Shown: in pieces, positions 7,631-15,196 of the stretch
Layout: each line of letters begins with the position of its first letter
Numbering within the stretch: the stretch's first letter is position 1
Assembly: GCA_046759305.1 (NCBI GenBank)
Contig: JBHIBY010000027.1
Coordinates: 1-35,426, forward strand
DNA from: JADFRG01 sp046759305
GTDB taxonomy: Bacteria; Chloroflexota; Anaerolineae; Anaerolineales; E44-bin32
Direction of reading: 5' to 3'
Length of the DNA: 35,426 nucleotides
Made by a program: the position numbers and the translations under genes
Notes under the pieces: generated by a model
The model's input: only the letters and a program-made list of their open reading frames with translations
Databases searched by the model: none
What the model was told of the DNA's origin: nothing

Positions 7631-8404
7631 GTGCCACCACGCAGCCGACTTTACCGGATCGAAGCGATCATCCTCCGTCGCCAGGACCTGGGGGAAGCGG
7701 ATCGTATCGTCACGCTCTTCACCCCGGCCCATGGGAAACTGCGTGCTATAGCCAAGGGAGTCCGCCGGCCCAGTTCCAGAAAAGCCGGGCACGTGGAACC
7801 CTTTACACGTAGCAATCTACTCGTCGCCAAGGGCCGCGAGCTGGACATCATCACTCAGGCGGAAACGATCGATGCCTATCCCGCTTTGAGGCAAAATCTC
7901 GATCGCCTCGGCCAAGCAGCTTATGTTGTTGAGCTGGTGGATCGTTTCGGTGTGGAAGAATCCGAGTCGCAAGCTCTCTACCAACTCACGACCAGCACTC
8001 TTGAGCGGCTCGATCACGAAGCAGAGACTGCTGCTGCCCTGAGGTATTTCCAGATCCGGCTTCTGGATCTTTCCGGATATCGACCCGACTTGCACCGCTG
8101 TGTCAACTGCTCTGAAGAAGCGCAGCCGCAGGACCAGTTCTTTTCGGCCGACGACGGTGGCCTGTTGTGCCCGAACTGCGGACCCAGGAAGGCGTATGCA
8201 CGACCGCTTTCTCTAGGCGTGCTCAGGGTGCTCCGTCATTACCAGCGCCACGGCTATGAAGAGGCATCCCGTCCGCAGATCAGCCAATCAGCAGCCCTCG
8301 AATTCGAGAATCTGATGGAGGGCTACCTCAACCATTTGGTGGAGCGCGACCTTCACGTCCCGACTTTCGTTCGACGGGTCAGGCAGGTGCGGGAGGCAGG
8401 CTAG
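7631..8404 (+). CDS. recO: DNA repair protein RecO
   Basis: RecO anneals single strands and, with RecR (and RecF), loads RecA on SSB-coated DNA during gap repair. The N-terminal OB-fold is seen in YRIEAIILRRQDLGEADRIV and KLRAIAKGVRRPSS. A four-Cys zinc site (CVNC at 157-160 and CPNC at 180-183, counting from GTG 7631) lies in the helical C-terminal domain. Length 257 is normal. I prefer GTG 7631 to ATG 7622 because the latter overlaps the -10 TATAAT box, implying a leaderless mRNA; the protein differs by only three residues. It is followed after 145 bases by glyQS, as in the Firmicute recO-glyQS-dnaG-sigA order. Confidence 0.94.
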   Translation: MPPRSRLYRIEAIILRRQDLGEADRIVTLFTPAHGKLRAIAKGVRRPSSRKAGHVEPFTRSNLLVAKGRELDIITQAETIDAYPALRQNLDRLGQAAYVVELVDRFGVEESESQALYQLTTSTLERLDHEAETAAALRYFQIRLLDLSGYRPDLHRCVNCSEEAQPQDQFFSADDGGLLCPNCGPRKAYARPLSLGVLRVLRHYQRHGYEEASRPQISQSAALEFENLMEGYLNHLVERDLHVPTFVRRVRQVREAG

Positions 8405-8549
8405 GAACCCCGACTGTTGATCTGGGTAGCAGTACTCCACGCTTTGGCCCACGCCGCGCGGATATCCGAAGCCAAAGGGAATCCGTTTGAGGACCCAGTA
8501 TGACGATTGTTGCTCCACAGCTTGGGCTGCTTACGCTTCTGAATAAGAA

Positions 8550-11525
8550 ATGCTGACCTTTCAAGACGCCATTTTTGAGCTCGAGAGGTTCTGGGCTGGC
8601 GAGGGCTGTCTCATCTGGCAGCCTTACTACTCGCAAGTGGGCGCTGGCACGATGAACCCGGCCACGTTCCTGCGCGTGCTGAGCCCGGAGCCGTGGCGAG
8701 TGGCATACGTCGAACCATCCGTCCGGCCGGATGACGCCCGCTATGGCGAGAACCCAAATCGTATGGGTCTCTTCTATCAGTACCAGGTAATCTTGAAGCC
8801 GGATCCTGGCGATCCGCAGGAACTCTACCTGCGTTCGCTGGAGGTGCTCGGCATCGATCCACATAAACACGATATTCGATTTGTCGAAGACAATTGGGAG
8901 CAGCCAGCTCTCGGGGCGTGGGGCCTTGGCTGGGAGGTCTGGTTGGATGGTCTCGAAATCACACAATTCACCTACTTTCAACAGGCGGGGGGCCAGACAC
9001 TTGATCCAGTCTCTGTAGAACTGACCTATGGCCTGGAGCGGATCCTAATGGCTATTCAAGGCGTCGCTCACTTCGGGGACGTCCAATGGGATGAGCATAG
9101 AACCTATGGAGATGTCAACCTGGCCGCCGAGCAGCAGCACAGTCGCTACTACTTCGAAGTGGCTGACGTCGAGCTGCTGCGCAGCATGTTTGATGGATAC
9201 GAGGCCGAAGCCAAGCGGTCCCTCGACGCCGACCTAACGCTGCCTGCCTACGACCAGCTGCTGCGATGCTCGCACACATTCAACGTGTTGGACACACGTG
9301 GCGCGGTTGGCGTGACGGAGCGTGCGGCATATTTCGGAAGGATGCGCAAGATTGCCCGAGAGGTCGCCGAATCATATTTGGAAGAACGCGAGCAAGCAGG
9401 TTATCCCTGGCTGGAGCCTGACCCATTGAAGATGCCAGATGAGGGTCCTGGAGAGCCAACCGGTCCCGATCGACCCGAAAACTTCATTCTGGAAGTGGGT
9501 ACCGAAGAGCTTCCGGCCCTCGATCTCTCGACTGCGTTGGAGCAACTTGAAGGTGCGATCGAGACCATGCTCACGGATACACGTCTGGAGCACGGCCCAA
9601 TTCGAGTGATGGGTACCCCTCGTCGACTCATCGCTTTTGTAGAAAATCTAGCGCCGCAACAGACCGGCCGAGATCGCATGGTCAAAGGGCCGCCGTGGGC
9701 CAAGGTCTACGATGCAGACGGCAACCCGACCCCCGCAGCTTCCGGATTTGCGAGCAGCTCGGGGGTGGGGGTTGATGAACTTGTGGAAAAGGACATGGAT
9801 GGCGGCACGTACGCAGTCGCCGCGGTGCGAGAGGGTGGTGGATCAGCTGGACCAGCCCTTTCTGATGCGCTGCCAGGTGTGATTGCAGGATTGCGTTTCG
9901 AAAAGTCTATGCGCTGGGATCGTACTGGTACGACGTTTTCGCGTCCGATTCGCTGGCTGCTTGCCCTCCACGGTGAAAGCGCGGTCCCTTTTGAGTTCGG
10001 CAGTCTGCTGAGTGGGAGTAAAGGCCGCGGTCTGCGTGGCTCTGATCACGTTGATATTGACGCGCAGAGTGCGGATGCGTATCTGAAGGCTTTGGAGGCC
10101 GAAGGGATCATCGCCGAACCCTCTCGGAGGCGCTCAGAGATCCAGAGTCAAATCGATCAGCTATCAGACGAGGCCTCCGGATTGGTCGTATCGGATAACG
10201 AGTTGCTGCAAGAGGTCACGAACCTGGTCGAGGCACCACAAGCGCTCCTGGGTACCTACGAGGAATCCTTCCTTGACCTACCACGTGACGTTTTGATCGC
10301 GGTAATGAAGAAACATCAAAGGTATTTCCCACTGGAGTCGGACGGCAAATTGCAGTCGAAATTCATTGTGGTGTCGAATGGAAAGCGGGATTCCACGGAG
10401 GTGGTCGGTGGGCATGAGCAGGTAATCCGTGCGCGCTTTTCGGACGCCAAGTACTTCGTGGCACGAGACCTGGAGCATCCGCTTGAAGACTATGTGGACA
10501 AGCTTGGCACGCTGACCTTTCAAGCCGACCTGGGTTCCATGCTGGAAAAGACCCACCGATTGGAAGGACTGAGCGCCACTCTGGCCAGGCACTTCGACCT
10601 CACCGACAGCGAAGGCCAGACCGCCGTTCGCGCAGCACAACTCAGCAAAGCCGACCTCGCTACTTTGATGGTGATCGACATGACCTCCCTGCAAGGGTCG
10701 ATGGGACGTTATTACGCAGAGCAGTCAGGAGAGTCGGAAGGGGTCGGAGAAGCGATTTACGAGCATTACCTACCACGCTCTGCCGGTGACCAGGTGCCTG
10801 CGAGTGAAGCCGGATCGGTCTTGGCGTTGGCGGATCGACTTGACTCTCTGATCGGTCTGTTCTCAATCGGCGCCCAGCCTAGCGGTACCCGCGATCCCTT
10901 CGGTCTCCGAAGAAGTGCTGTGGGTCTGATACAGATCCTGGTGGAAAGTGAGCGCAGCCTCGACCTGGAGGTGGCGCTCGGATGGGCTTGGGATGGCTAT
11001 GATCGGGAGGGAGAATCTGAGGCGCTCGGCAATTGCCTGGCTTTCATTATCCGGCGCGAGCAGCAGCTCCTACTTGATCAAGGGTATCCGCATGACGTTG
11101 TGGCCGCGGTCCTTGATGAACAAGGCAAAAACCCCCTCCGCGCAAAGTATGGGGCGGATGAGCTGAACCAGTGGGGTACCGGGGAAAACTGGGCTCCCAC
11201 GCTGCAGGCTTACTCCCGTTGTGCGCGAATCACCCGCGATCTCACCGAGACATATGCCTTCGACGAGAATCGGGTAGAGGAGGCCTCGACTCGGACACTA
11301 TTTGAATCGTTGACGGCCGCCGAGAGTGCCGATCGAGCTCCAGGCTCTGTGAATGACTTCCTCACAGCCTTTGAGCTTATGATTCCCGCCATCGACCAGT
11401 TCTTTGAAGATGTCATGGTCATGGCTGAGAACTCAGCGCTGCGAGAAAATAGGTTGGCGCTGCTTCAGCGGGTGGTACAGCTTGCCGACGGCGTCGCTAA
11501 TATGTCCAGACTAGAAGGTTTCTAG
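8550..11525 (+). CDS. glyQS: Glycyl-tRNA synthetase, alpha and beta subunits fused in one chain
   Basis: Charges tRNA-Gly with glycine. Residues 1 to about 288 are the alpha subunit (catalytic; FWAGEGCLIWQPY, EVWLDGLEITQFTYFQQAGG, LTYGLERILMAIQGV). A 20-residue linker rich in Pro, Gly and Glu follows, then the beta subunit from about 311 (FILEVGTEELPALDL, GTPRRLIAFVENL, MRWDRTGTTFSRPIRWLLAL, YFPLESDGKLQSKFIVVSNG) up to a C-terminal DALR-like anticodon domain ending at 991. Bacterial type enzymes are usually two genes, glyQ and glyS, forming a tetramer; fused versions are known in Chlamydia and some other lineages. There is no internal stop or restart. The start ATG at 8550 has no strong ribosome site. 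I see no T-box leader in the 145-base gap upstream. Confidence 0.97.
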   Translation: MLTFQDAIFELERFWAGEGCLIWQPYYSQVGAGTMNPATFLRVLSPEPWRVAYVEPSVRPDDARYGENPNRMGLFYQYQVILKPDPGDPQELYLRSLEVLGIDPHKHDIRFVEDNWEQPALGAWGLGWEVWLDGLEITQFTYFQQAGGQTLDPVSVELTYGLERILMAIQGVAHFGDVQWDEHRTYGDVNLAAEQQHSRYYFEVADVELLRSMFDGYEAEAKRSLDADLTLPAYDQLLRCSHTFNVLDTRGAVGVTERAAYFGRMRKIAREVAESYLEEREQAGYPWLEPDPLKMPDEGPGEPTGPDRPENFILEVGTEELPALDLSTALEQLEGAIETMLTDTRLEHGPIRVMGTPRRLIAFVENLAPQQTGRDRMVKGPPWAKVYDADGNPTPAASGFASSSGVGVDELVEKDMDGGTYAVAAVREGGGSAGPALSDALPGVIAGLRFEKSMRWDRTGTTFSRPIRWLLALHGESAVPFEFGSLLSGSKGRGLRGSDHVDIDAQSADAYLKALEAEGIIAEPSRRRSEIQSQIDQLSDEASGLVVSDNELLQEVTNLVEAPQALLGTYEESFLDLPRDVLIAVMKKHQRYFPLESDGKLQSKFIVVSNGKRDSTEVVGGHEQVIRARFSDAKYFVARDLEHPLEDYVDKLGTLTFQADLGSMLEKTHRLEGLSATLARHFDLTDSEGQTAVRAAQLSKADLATLMVIDMTSLQGSMGRYYAEQSGESEGVGEAIYEHYLPRSAGDQVPASEAGSVLALADRLDSLIGLFSIGAQPSGTRDPFGLRRSAVGLIQILVESERSLDLEVALGWAWDGYDREGESEALGNCLAFIIRREQQLLLDQGYPHDVVAAVLDEQGKNPLRAKYGADELNQWGTGENWAPTLQAYSRCARITRDLTETYAFDENRVEEASTRTLFESLTAAESADRAPGSVNDFLTAFELMIPAIDQFFEDVMVMAENSALRENRLALLQRVVQLADGVANMSRLEGF

Positions 11526-11665
11526 GCTTGCATCCTGAAGCGCAAGGAAAAAGGTACTAGCGAATGAGCCCACGGGGTGGGAAAAAGGTAGTTATCATTG
11601 CAGCCCCATAGTCGCCAGTGGGCCCAATTCTTACGCCGCACTAACGAACAAGAACTGATTATCTA

Positions 11666-13522
11666 ATGACCGTTGTAGAAGAAGTCAAAGACCGGATCGA
11701 CATAGCCGAGCTGATCGGCGAGTCGGTACAGTTGAAGAAATCCGGTAAGAACTACACCGCCTTCTGCCCCTTCCATGCGAACACCCGCACGCCGGCATTC
11801 GTCGTGTTTCCAGACACGGATACCTGGCGCTGCTTCGGCGCGTGCAATGAGGGAGGGGATGTCTACAAATACATGATGAAGAAGGAAGGCTGGGATTTTC
11901 CACACGCCCTGCAGTATCTTGCCGAGCGAGCGGGTGTTGAACTCCGGCCTCGAACCCCAGAGCAGGCAGCACAGGATGAAGCGCAGCAGGGCTTGCGTGT
12001 GCTGCTTGAATCTGCGGTGACGTTCTATCGCAACAATCTTCTGCATAGCGAGCAGGTTTTGGAATACCTTCATGGTCGAGGCCTCCGGGACGAGACCATG
12101 GAGAGCTACGGTATTGGGTATGCCCCAAAATCCTGGGATGCGCTTCAGACTTTTCTGATGGAGAAGGGGCACCAGAAGGCGGAATTGCTCGAGGCAGGGT
12201 TGATCGTTGAGCGCGAAAGCGGGGGATTCTACGATCGCTTCCGCAACAGGATCATGATCCCCATACGAGATGCCCGCGGCCGGATGGCCGGCTTTGGTGC
12301 CCGCGTATTTAATCCTAAAGACCAACCCAAGTTCATCAACTCGCCGCAGACTGTATTGTTCGACAAAGGCCGCCTTCTCTACGGGCTCGATATGGCTCGC
12401 AAGGCCATCCGAGCCGAGGATCAGGCAGTGGTTGTCGAAGGATATCTGGACGTAATCGCCTTGCACCAAGCCGGTCACGCAAATGCAGTTTCGCCCATGG
12501 GAACCGCGCTGACCGCACAACAATTACGTACGCTCAAGCGATATAGTCGAAACATCGCTTTGGCACTTGATGCCGATGCAGCTGGCGATCGGGCCACGCT
12601 TCGGGGCCTCGATGTCGCAAGGGAAGCACTCGATCGCGATCCCGATCCGGTCTTTGATGCGCGCGGTCTGGTGCGCCATGAGGGCCGCCTGGATGCTGAG
12701 ATCCGGATCGTGGGCCTGCCAGACGGGAAAGACCCCGATGAAGTTGTGCAGGAAGATCCCGAAGCGTGGGGCAATCTGCTGGGGAATGCCACCCCCGTGG
12801 TTCAGTACGTGATGGACGTGCTGATTGATTCGAGTGACTTGAACGATGCCAAGGACAAGGCTGCAATCGCGCGACAGGTTTTACCGCTGATCGAAGATGT
12901 GCGGGATCCTGTGGAGCGTGAGGCCTATCGCCAGGGTCTGGCACGCCGCCTGAAGGTGGATGAGCGAGCCATGATGGGCTGGCGCCCGGAAGCTAGGGCA
13001 CGAACCAGGCAAGCAACCCAAAATCCGCGCGAGACAGATCAAGCAGCCACAGAGGGATTTTGTCTGGGTTTGCTGTTAAAAGATCCCGAGCTAACCTACT
13101 GGATTGATCGACAGCTGCATGCGCTGGAATTAGATGGCTTATCCGACCAGGACTTCATGAGCACAGACGCGCAAGTTATCTTTAAGGCAGTGCAATCCTC
13201 GCTCGGCCAAGTCGATGAGGATCCAACCGAACGGTGGATGGCGATTTTGAAGGGAACAGCACTCGAACGAGCGGTTGCTTTCGCCAGCAAGGCAGAAACT
13301 GTAGACTTTGCCCGGCCGAAAGTGGCCGATGCAATCTCAACCGATTTCCTGCGCCTGAGAATGCGCCGCGTTGAGGGATTGCTCGAGCAGCTAAGCTTCC
13401 AGCAGCAAGCGGTTCAGGAAGCGGAATTGGATGCGCAGCAAGTTGTCAGCCTGGCCCAGCAGGCTCAGAATCTAGTAACACAGAAGCGCCGGCTCGATGC
13501 GGCCTTAGCAGGTCGAAAGTAG
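11666..13522 (+). CDS. dnaG: DNA primase
   Basis: Synthesises RNA primers at the replication fork. The N-terminal zinc-binding domain uses C34, H37 (CPFH) and C56, C60 (CFGACNEGG); the second pair is C-x3-C rather than the common C-x2-C. The RNA polymerase core with TOPRIM has VVVEGYLDVIALHQAG (E258) and LALDADAAGD (D302, D304), the metal-binding acidic residues. The C-terminal part (about 430-618) is the less conserved helicase-interaction region. Length 618 is typical. The start at MTVVEEVKDRIDI matches the family N-terminus. It precedes rpoD by 6 bases, the classic macromolecular-synthesis pairing of primase and primary sigma; no rpsU is present. The 140-base gap upstream holds two copies of GGAAAAAGGTA, 34 bases apart (11546 and 11580). 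Confidence 0.97.
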   Translation: MTVVEEVKDRIDIAELIGESVQLKKSGKNYTAFCPFHANTRTPAFVVFPDTDTWRCFGACNEGGDVYKYMMKKEGWDFPHALQYLAERAGVELRPRTPEQAAQDEAQQGLRVLLESAVTFYRNNLLHSEQVLEYLHGRGLRDETMESYGIGYAPKSWDALQTFLMEKGHQKAELLEAGLIVERESGGFYDRFRNRIMIPIRDARGRMAGFGARVFNPKDQPKFINSPQTVLFDKGRLLYGLDMARKAIRAEDQAVVVEGYLDVIALHQAGHANAVSPMGTALTAQQLRTLKRYSRNIALALDADAAGDRATLRGLDVAREALDRDPDPVFDARGLVRHEGRLDAEIRIVGLPDGKDPDEVVQEDPEAWGNLLGNATPVVQYVMDVLIDSSDLNDAKDKAAIARQVLPLIEDVRDPVEREAYRQGLARRLKVDERAMMGWRPEARARTRQATQNPRETDQAATEGFCLGLLLKDPELTYWIDRQLHALELDGLSDQDFMSTDAQVIFKAVQSSLGQVDEDPTERWMAILKGTALERAVAFASKAETVDFARPKVADAISTDFLRLRMRRVEGLLEQLSFQQQAVQEAELDAQQVVSLAQQAQNLVTQKRRLDAALAGRK

Positions 13523-13528
13523 GTTCTT

Positions 13529-15061
13529 ATGGCAAAAGCAAAGAACTCGAAATCGAAGGACATTACTCCCGAACCCGTGGATGTTGTTGAAGGCGAGACG
13601 GTGGATGTAGAGCCCGATCTCAACGGGGACAAAAAGGAAGAAGCTAAGCAGGTACTGGCAGAGTTGCCAGAAACGGGTCCGCTGTCGATGCCGGCCGACT
13701 CTGGCGACGACCCGGTCCGTCTCTATCTCAAGGAGATTGGCAGAGTCCAACTACTGACTTCGGATCAAGAGCTCTGGCTGGCGGTTCGAATGGCCGCGCA
13801 GCATAGACTAGACGGTTTGCGCGAGGGCCGCGGGAAAAAATCCGGTAAAGGTTCCTTGCCTGAGGCTTACCTTGCTCAGCTTGATGACCTTCGAACTTCA
13901 TGGAAACGCTTGCTTGAAGATGCGAAGCGTATGAAGGAAGCAGAACCGGATCTCGCCTCGCTGCTCGAAGAGTCAATTCAATTGAGAGATACCTGGCAAT
14001 CAGAGGACGCTTCGTACGTCCGGAACTGGTTAGACAACGGCTTATGGGGGACCGACCCGGCTTGGGAAGGGGTAGCGAGAACAGCGCTCGAAGCCATGCA
14101 AGGACTCTATGCAATGCCAAAGGAACTGCAGGAGAAGCTGCAGAGTCGGTTAGATAAGGTCAAAGGTCTGCCCACTAAGCGGACCTATCAGCGCTGGCTA
14201 CCCGAATCGAAGGCGCTTAAGGCTGAGTATTCGGAGTTGAGTGCCCTTGCAGACGAAGCGCAAAGAGCGCTCATCCGGGCTAATCTGAGGCTTGTCGTAA
14301 GCGTGGCCAAGCGCTACATGGGACGTGGCATCGCATTCCTTGACTTAATTCAAGAAGGAAACATCGGGTTGCTGCGTGCAGTCGAAAAGTTTGACCCCGC
14401 CAAAGGCTACAAATTCAGCACATATGCCACCTGGTGGATACGCCAGGCTATCAGCCGTGCCATCGCAGATCAGGCGCGCACAATCCGCATTCCAGTGCAT
14501 ATGGTTGAGACCATCAATCGGTTGATGAGAGTGCAGCGGGGGATGGTTCAGGAACTGGGTAGGGAGCCGACATCCGAGGAACTGGCGCTGGAACTGGAAA
14601 TCCTCGAGCCGGAGGATGTCGCAGCCATTCGGCAGGCAAATTCGGCTGACGAACCGCTGGATCCTGCACTTGAACGCAAACTCAGGCACGGCGCGGACAA
14701 GGTGCGCAAGATCATCCGCATCGCTCAAGAGCCGATGTCTTTGGAGACGCCGGTCGGATCGGAAGACTCAAGCCAATTGGCCGATTTCATCGAAGATGAG
14801 ACCATGCCAGAGCCAGTCGATGAAGCCGCTAAAACGCTTCTCAAGGAGCAGGTTCAGAATGCGTTGTCCGTCCTGACCGAACGCGAGCGGCAGGTCTTGG
14901 AGATGCGCTTCGGGCTCCAAGATGGCAGAGACTACACCCTCGAAGAGGTCGGAAAATATTTCCAGGTAACGCGCGAGCGCATCCGGCAGATCGAAGCCAA
15001 GGCTCTTCGCAAGCTTCGCCACCCGACTCGGAGTCGTCATCTGCGGGACTATCTTTCATAG
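13529..15061 (+). CDS. rpoD: RNA polymerase primary sigma factor (sigma-70, RpoD/SigA)
   Basis: Directs core RNA polymerase to housekeeping promoters. Region 1.2 is at 60-90 (DDPVRLYLKEIG), region 2 at about 245-320 (ANLRLVVSVAKRYMGRGI, LDLIQEGN, YKFSTYATWWIRQAI), region 3 at about 320-420 and region 4 at about 447-510 (TERERQVLEMRFGL and the helix-turn-helix TLEEVGKYFQVTRERIRQIE). The full set including region 1.2 and the C-terminal HLRDYL marks a primary rather than alternative sigma. About 150 residues of non-conserved helical sequence sit between regions 1.2 and 2.1 (92-240). An insert of roughly 25-30 residues (about 366-394) splits region 3 before IIRIAQEPMSLETPVG. It lies 6 bases after dnaG and is probably cotranscribed. 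Confidence 0.96.
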   Translation: MAKAKNSKSKDITPEPVDVVEGETVDVEPDLNGDKKEEAKQVLAELPETGPLSMPADSGDDPVRLYLKEIGRVQLLTSDQELWLAVRMAAQHRLDGLREGRGKKSGKGSLPEAYLAQLDDLRTSWKRLLEDAKRMKEAEPDLASLLEESIQLRDTWQSEDASYVRNWLDNGLWGTDPAWEGVARTALEAMQGLYAMPKELQEKLQSRLDKVKGLPTKRTYQRWLPESKALKAEYSELSALADEAQRALIRANLRLVVSVAKRYMGRGIAFLDLIQEGNIGLLRAVEKFDPAKGYKFSTYATWWIRQAISRAIADQARTIRIPVHMVETINRLMRVQRGMVQELGREPTSEELALELEILEPEDVAAIRQANSADEPLDPALERKLRHGADKVRKIIRIAQEPMSLETPVGSEDSSQLADFIEDETMPEPVDEAAKTLLKEQVQNALSVLTERERQVLEMRFGLQDGRDYTLEEVGKYFQVTRERIRQIEAKALRKLRHPTRSRHLRDYLS

Positions 15062-15096
15062 CTCCCATAAGCTAGGTAATCCTCAAATCATCCTGG

Positions 15097-15118
15097 CCCG
15101 GTCGAACCCCGACCAGGG
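15097..15118 (+). terminator. Possible hairpin after rpoD
   Basis: CCCGGTCG (15097-15104) can pair with CGACC-A-GGG (15110-15118), giving 8 base pairs with one bulged A and a 5-base loop, 36 bases after the rpoD stop. There is no T-run after the stem, so it is not a classical intrinsic terminator. It lies between rpoD and the promoter of the protease gene. Confidence 0.35.
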
Positions 15119-15152
15119 ATGCTAGCCTCCCCCCACATCGCCGGGGATGTCT

Positions 15153-15188
15153 TAGAATCAGCATACTCATTCCAATTCAACCTGGAGG
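15153..15188 (+). promoter_or_regulatory. Likely -10 box and ribosome site of the Lon-like protease gene
   Basis: TAGAAT at 15153-15158 is a good -10 without a clear -35. A strong ribosome site GGAGGA lies at 15184-15189, 7 bases before the ATG at 15197. Together they place the transcript start near 15165 and decide the start codon against the upstream in-frame ATG at 15119. Confidence 0.5.
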
Positions 15189-15196
15189 AACTCTAT

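Noticed and set aside
8405..8549. T-box riboswitch before glyQS
   Set aside because: The 145-base gap has no AGGGTGGNACCGCG-like T-box sequence and no terminator hairpin with T-run.
11546..11590. Two copies of GGAAAAAGGTA upstream of dnaG
   Set aside because: Only 11 bases, two copies and A-rich; could be chance. Noted in the dnaG entry but not claimed as a regulatory site.
11663..12523. Minus-strand ORF of 286 codons opposite dnaG
   Set aside because: Entirely antisense to a well-conserved primase domain; no recognisable family features.
15119..15196. Upstream ATG (15119) as start of the Lon-like protease
   Set aside because: It has no ribosome site, lies before the probable -10 box, and adds 26 residues outside the conserved region; ATG 15197 has GGAGGA.
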